From Conidiobolus incongruus B7586 (taxonomy: Eukaryota; Entomophthoromycota; Entomophthoromycetes; Entomophthorales; Conidiobolaceae): a stretch of DNA of 64,000 nt. The translations under genes and the position numbers were made by a program. The stretch covers positions 1 through 64,000 of the forward strand of contig JNEM01014771.1 in the NCBI GenBank assembly GCA_000697335.1, written 5' to 3'. Each line of letters starts with the position of its first letter. Positions within the stretch are counted from its first letter, which is position 1. Below the pieces are notes generated by a model. That model was not told the DNA's origin and ran no database searches. It saw only the letters and a list, made by a program, of their open reading frames with translations. Shown here piece by piece: positions 62,708 to 64,000 of this stretch.

Positions 62708-64000
62708 ATGACAATGGGTTTATTAAGACGTAGTACTTATTTACTCAAATTTTTTAGCTCTAGTAAAGCTTTTTACTCTTCCACTGCTAATCTGAGACCT
62801 TTAAGTGTAAGTGATCTTTAATTTTCAATTAGTTTATTGACACTTTTTAGTTTTATTCAAACTGTTATTGCTTTAAGACTTTCTATATATAACAACTCAA
62901 TAGACTATTGAAATTCGATTTCGAATCTAAGCTTTTCCATTTTAAATTACCATGATTATTTCTCATTGTGAAAGATCAGTTGCAGCTAGACATTTCAGAT
63001 CTACCATTGAATTTTTTCATATTAATATATATTAATACATTTTACATGATAAAATCAACTATTAAATGGAGATATCATCTTTTTATATTGAATTTATTCA
63101 ATGATTAAATTACAGTATTTCCTACACTTTCATAACTATGTAATTATTATATCTACATAAGCATTCAACCATCGTATTGAATATTACAATTTACTCATTT
63201 AATTTTCAATATTTAGGTGGCTGATCTCAAAATTACCAAGACCACCAATCCCAAGCCACTTATTCCCAACAAAGACTTGGTATTCGGTCATGCCTTCGCT
63301 GATCATATGTACACCGTCGACTGGCAAAGCGACAAGGGTTGGATCAATCCAGAAATTAAGCCCTATCAACCTCTCGTTTTGGACCCCAGTTCTTCTGTTT
63401 TCCATTACGCCTTCTGCTGTTTCGAAGGTATGAAAGCCTACAAAGGTGCTAAAGGTGAAATCAGACTCTTCCGCCCTGATTTGAATATGGCCCGTCTCAA
63501 TCGCTCTGCTGAACGTATTGCTTTGCCCACTTTCGACAGTGAACAATTAATTGAATCCATTAAAAAATTGGTCAAATTGGATGAACGTTGGATTCCCAGC
63601 GAGAAGGGATACTCTCTCTATATTCGTCCTACTTTGATTGGTACTCAAGAATTTATTGGTGTTGCCCCTTCCAACAGAGCCAAATTATTCGTCATCACTT
63701 CCCCAGTCGGTCCCTACTACAAGACAGGTTTTAAGGCCGTGTCCCTCTTAGCTACTTCATCGTTCATCCGTGCCTGGCCAGGTGGTACTGGTAATGCTAA
63801 GATTGGCGGCAACTACGCTCCCGGTATCAAACCTCAAATCCATGCCATTGGCCAAAACTGCGCCCAAAACTTGTGGCTTTTCGGTCCTGAAGAATACTTA
63901 ACTGAAGTTGGTACCATGAACTGCTTCGTTTACTGGAAGAATGAACAGGGTGAAATTGAACTCGTCACACCTCCTCTCGATGGTACCATTCTTCCTGGTG
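62708..64000 (+). CDS. BAT1: Branched-chain amino acid aminotransferase, mitochondrial type (runs off the window)
   Basis: PLP enzyme of fold type IV that moves the amino group between Leu/Ile/Val and 2-oxoglutarate. Exon 1 62708-62806, intron 62807-63216 (410 nt), exon 2 from 63217 past the window end; about 294 residues seen. Exon 1 encodes a basic, Ser-rich, acid-free leader (MTMGLLRRSTYLLKFFSSSK), a likely mitochondrial signal. Exon 2 has ADLKITKTTNPKPL, LVFGHAFADHM, HYAFCCFEGMKAYKG, RLFRPDLNMARLNRSAERI, SFIRAWPGGTGNAKIGGNYAPG with the PLP-binding Lys228, and MNCFVYWKNEQGEIELVTPP. Codons end mostly in C or T with many ATC, GCC and AAG, as in well-expressed genes. The long intron is unusual here; a small missed exon cannot be excluded. 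Confidence 0.95.

Noticed and set aside
63199-63546. 115-codon minus-strand frame opposite the aminotransferase
   Set aside because: Lies wholly inside an exon of a well-conserved gene; composition follows from its codon bias.
1-64000. CRISPR arrays, bacterial operons, or prophage
   Set aside because: No spaced direct repeats; spliceosomal introns, eukaryotic tRNAs and fungal genes show a eukaryotic nuclear region.

Overview
This is an extremely AT-rich eukaryotic nuclear window, roughly four fifths A+T, in which real exons stand out by higher GC. A Chs7-type chitin synthase export chaperone points to a fungus. Gene structures agree: many short introns, mostly 50-62 nt, with GTAAGT/GTAATT/GTAAAT donors, standard code, and TAA stops in every intact gene whose end lies in the window. 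A mitochondrial-type leader on a branched-chain aminotransferase and an O2-dependent gamma-butyrobetaine-type dioxygenase argue for an aerobic, mitochondriate fungus rather than an anaerobic gut fungus. I cannot place it further; an early-diverging lineage is a guess from composition and architecture.

The window is dominated by an expanded family of aldo-keto reductases of the Kv-channel beta-subunit type (AKR6), called AKR-1 to AKR-8 here, plus one extra relic. AKR-1 (1.6-2.7 kb, minus), AKR-5 (25.5-26.7 kb), AKR-6 (28.9-30.0 kb) and AKR-8 (50.4-51.5 kb) look intact: three exons, 334-338 residues and a complete Asp-Tyr-Lys-His tetrad. AKR-4 (20.9-22.1 kb) keeps exons, splice sites and a TATA box but has ACG at the start codon and Asp in place of the catalytic Lys. 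AKR-2, AKR-3 and AKR-7 are pseudogenes, and a shorter relic lies near 24.5-24.8 kb. Exon 2 divides the family into two subgroups: AKR-1/2/4 and AKR-3/5/6/7/8.

Between the AKR copies lie a Chs7-like gene (9.0-10.2 kb) that is complete except for one in-frame TGA, and a 7-exon proteasome alpha-4 gene (10.6-11.7 kb, minus). The right part carries RRP36 (52.0-52.8 kb), a branched-chain aminotransferase pseudogene split by a mariner element with an exact TA duplication (54.9-57.7 kb), tRNA-His, a gamma-butyrobetaine dioxygenase-like gene (58.4-59.6 kb, minus) and an intact aminotransferase copy running off the right end. A tRNA-Val lies at the left end.

Mobile DNA: five mariner-like elements of one family (two badly decayed), a tandem pair of Tc1-like elements, one Ty3/Gypsy chromovirus fossil with both LTRs inserted inside an older mariner copy, and solo or partial LTRs of the same family. 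The DNA-transposon reading frames are worn mainly by C-to-T/G-to-A transitions.

The least explained signals are a GC-elevated block at 7.47-7.81 kb with self-complementary ends and internal hairpins (candidate structured RNA), and a GC-elevated orphan patch at 27.28-27.83 kb. The remaining intergenic DNA is featureless AT-rich sequence as far as I can see.
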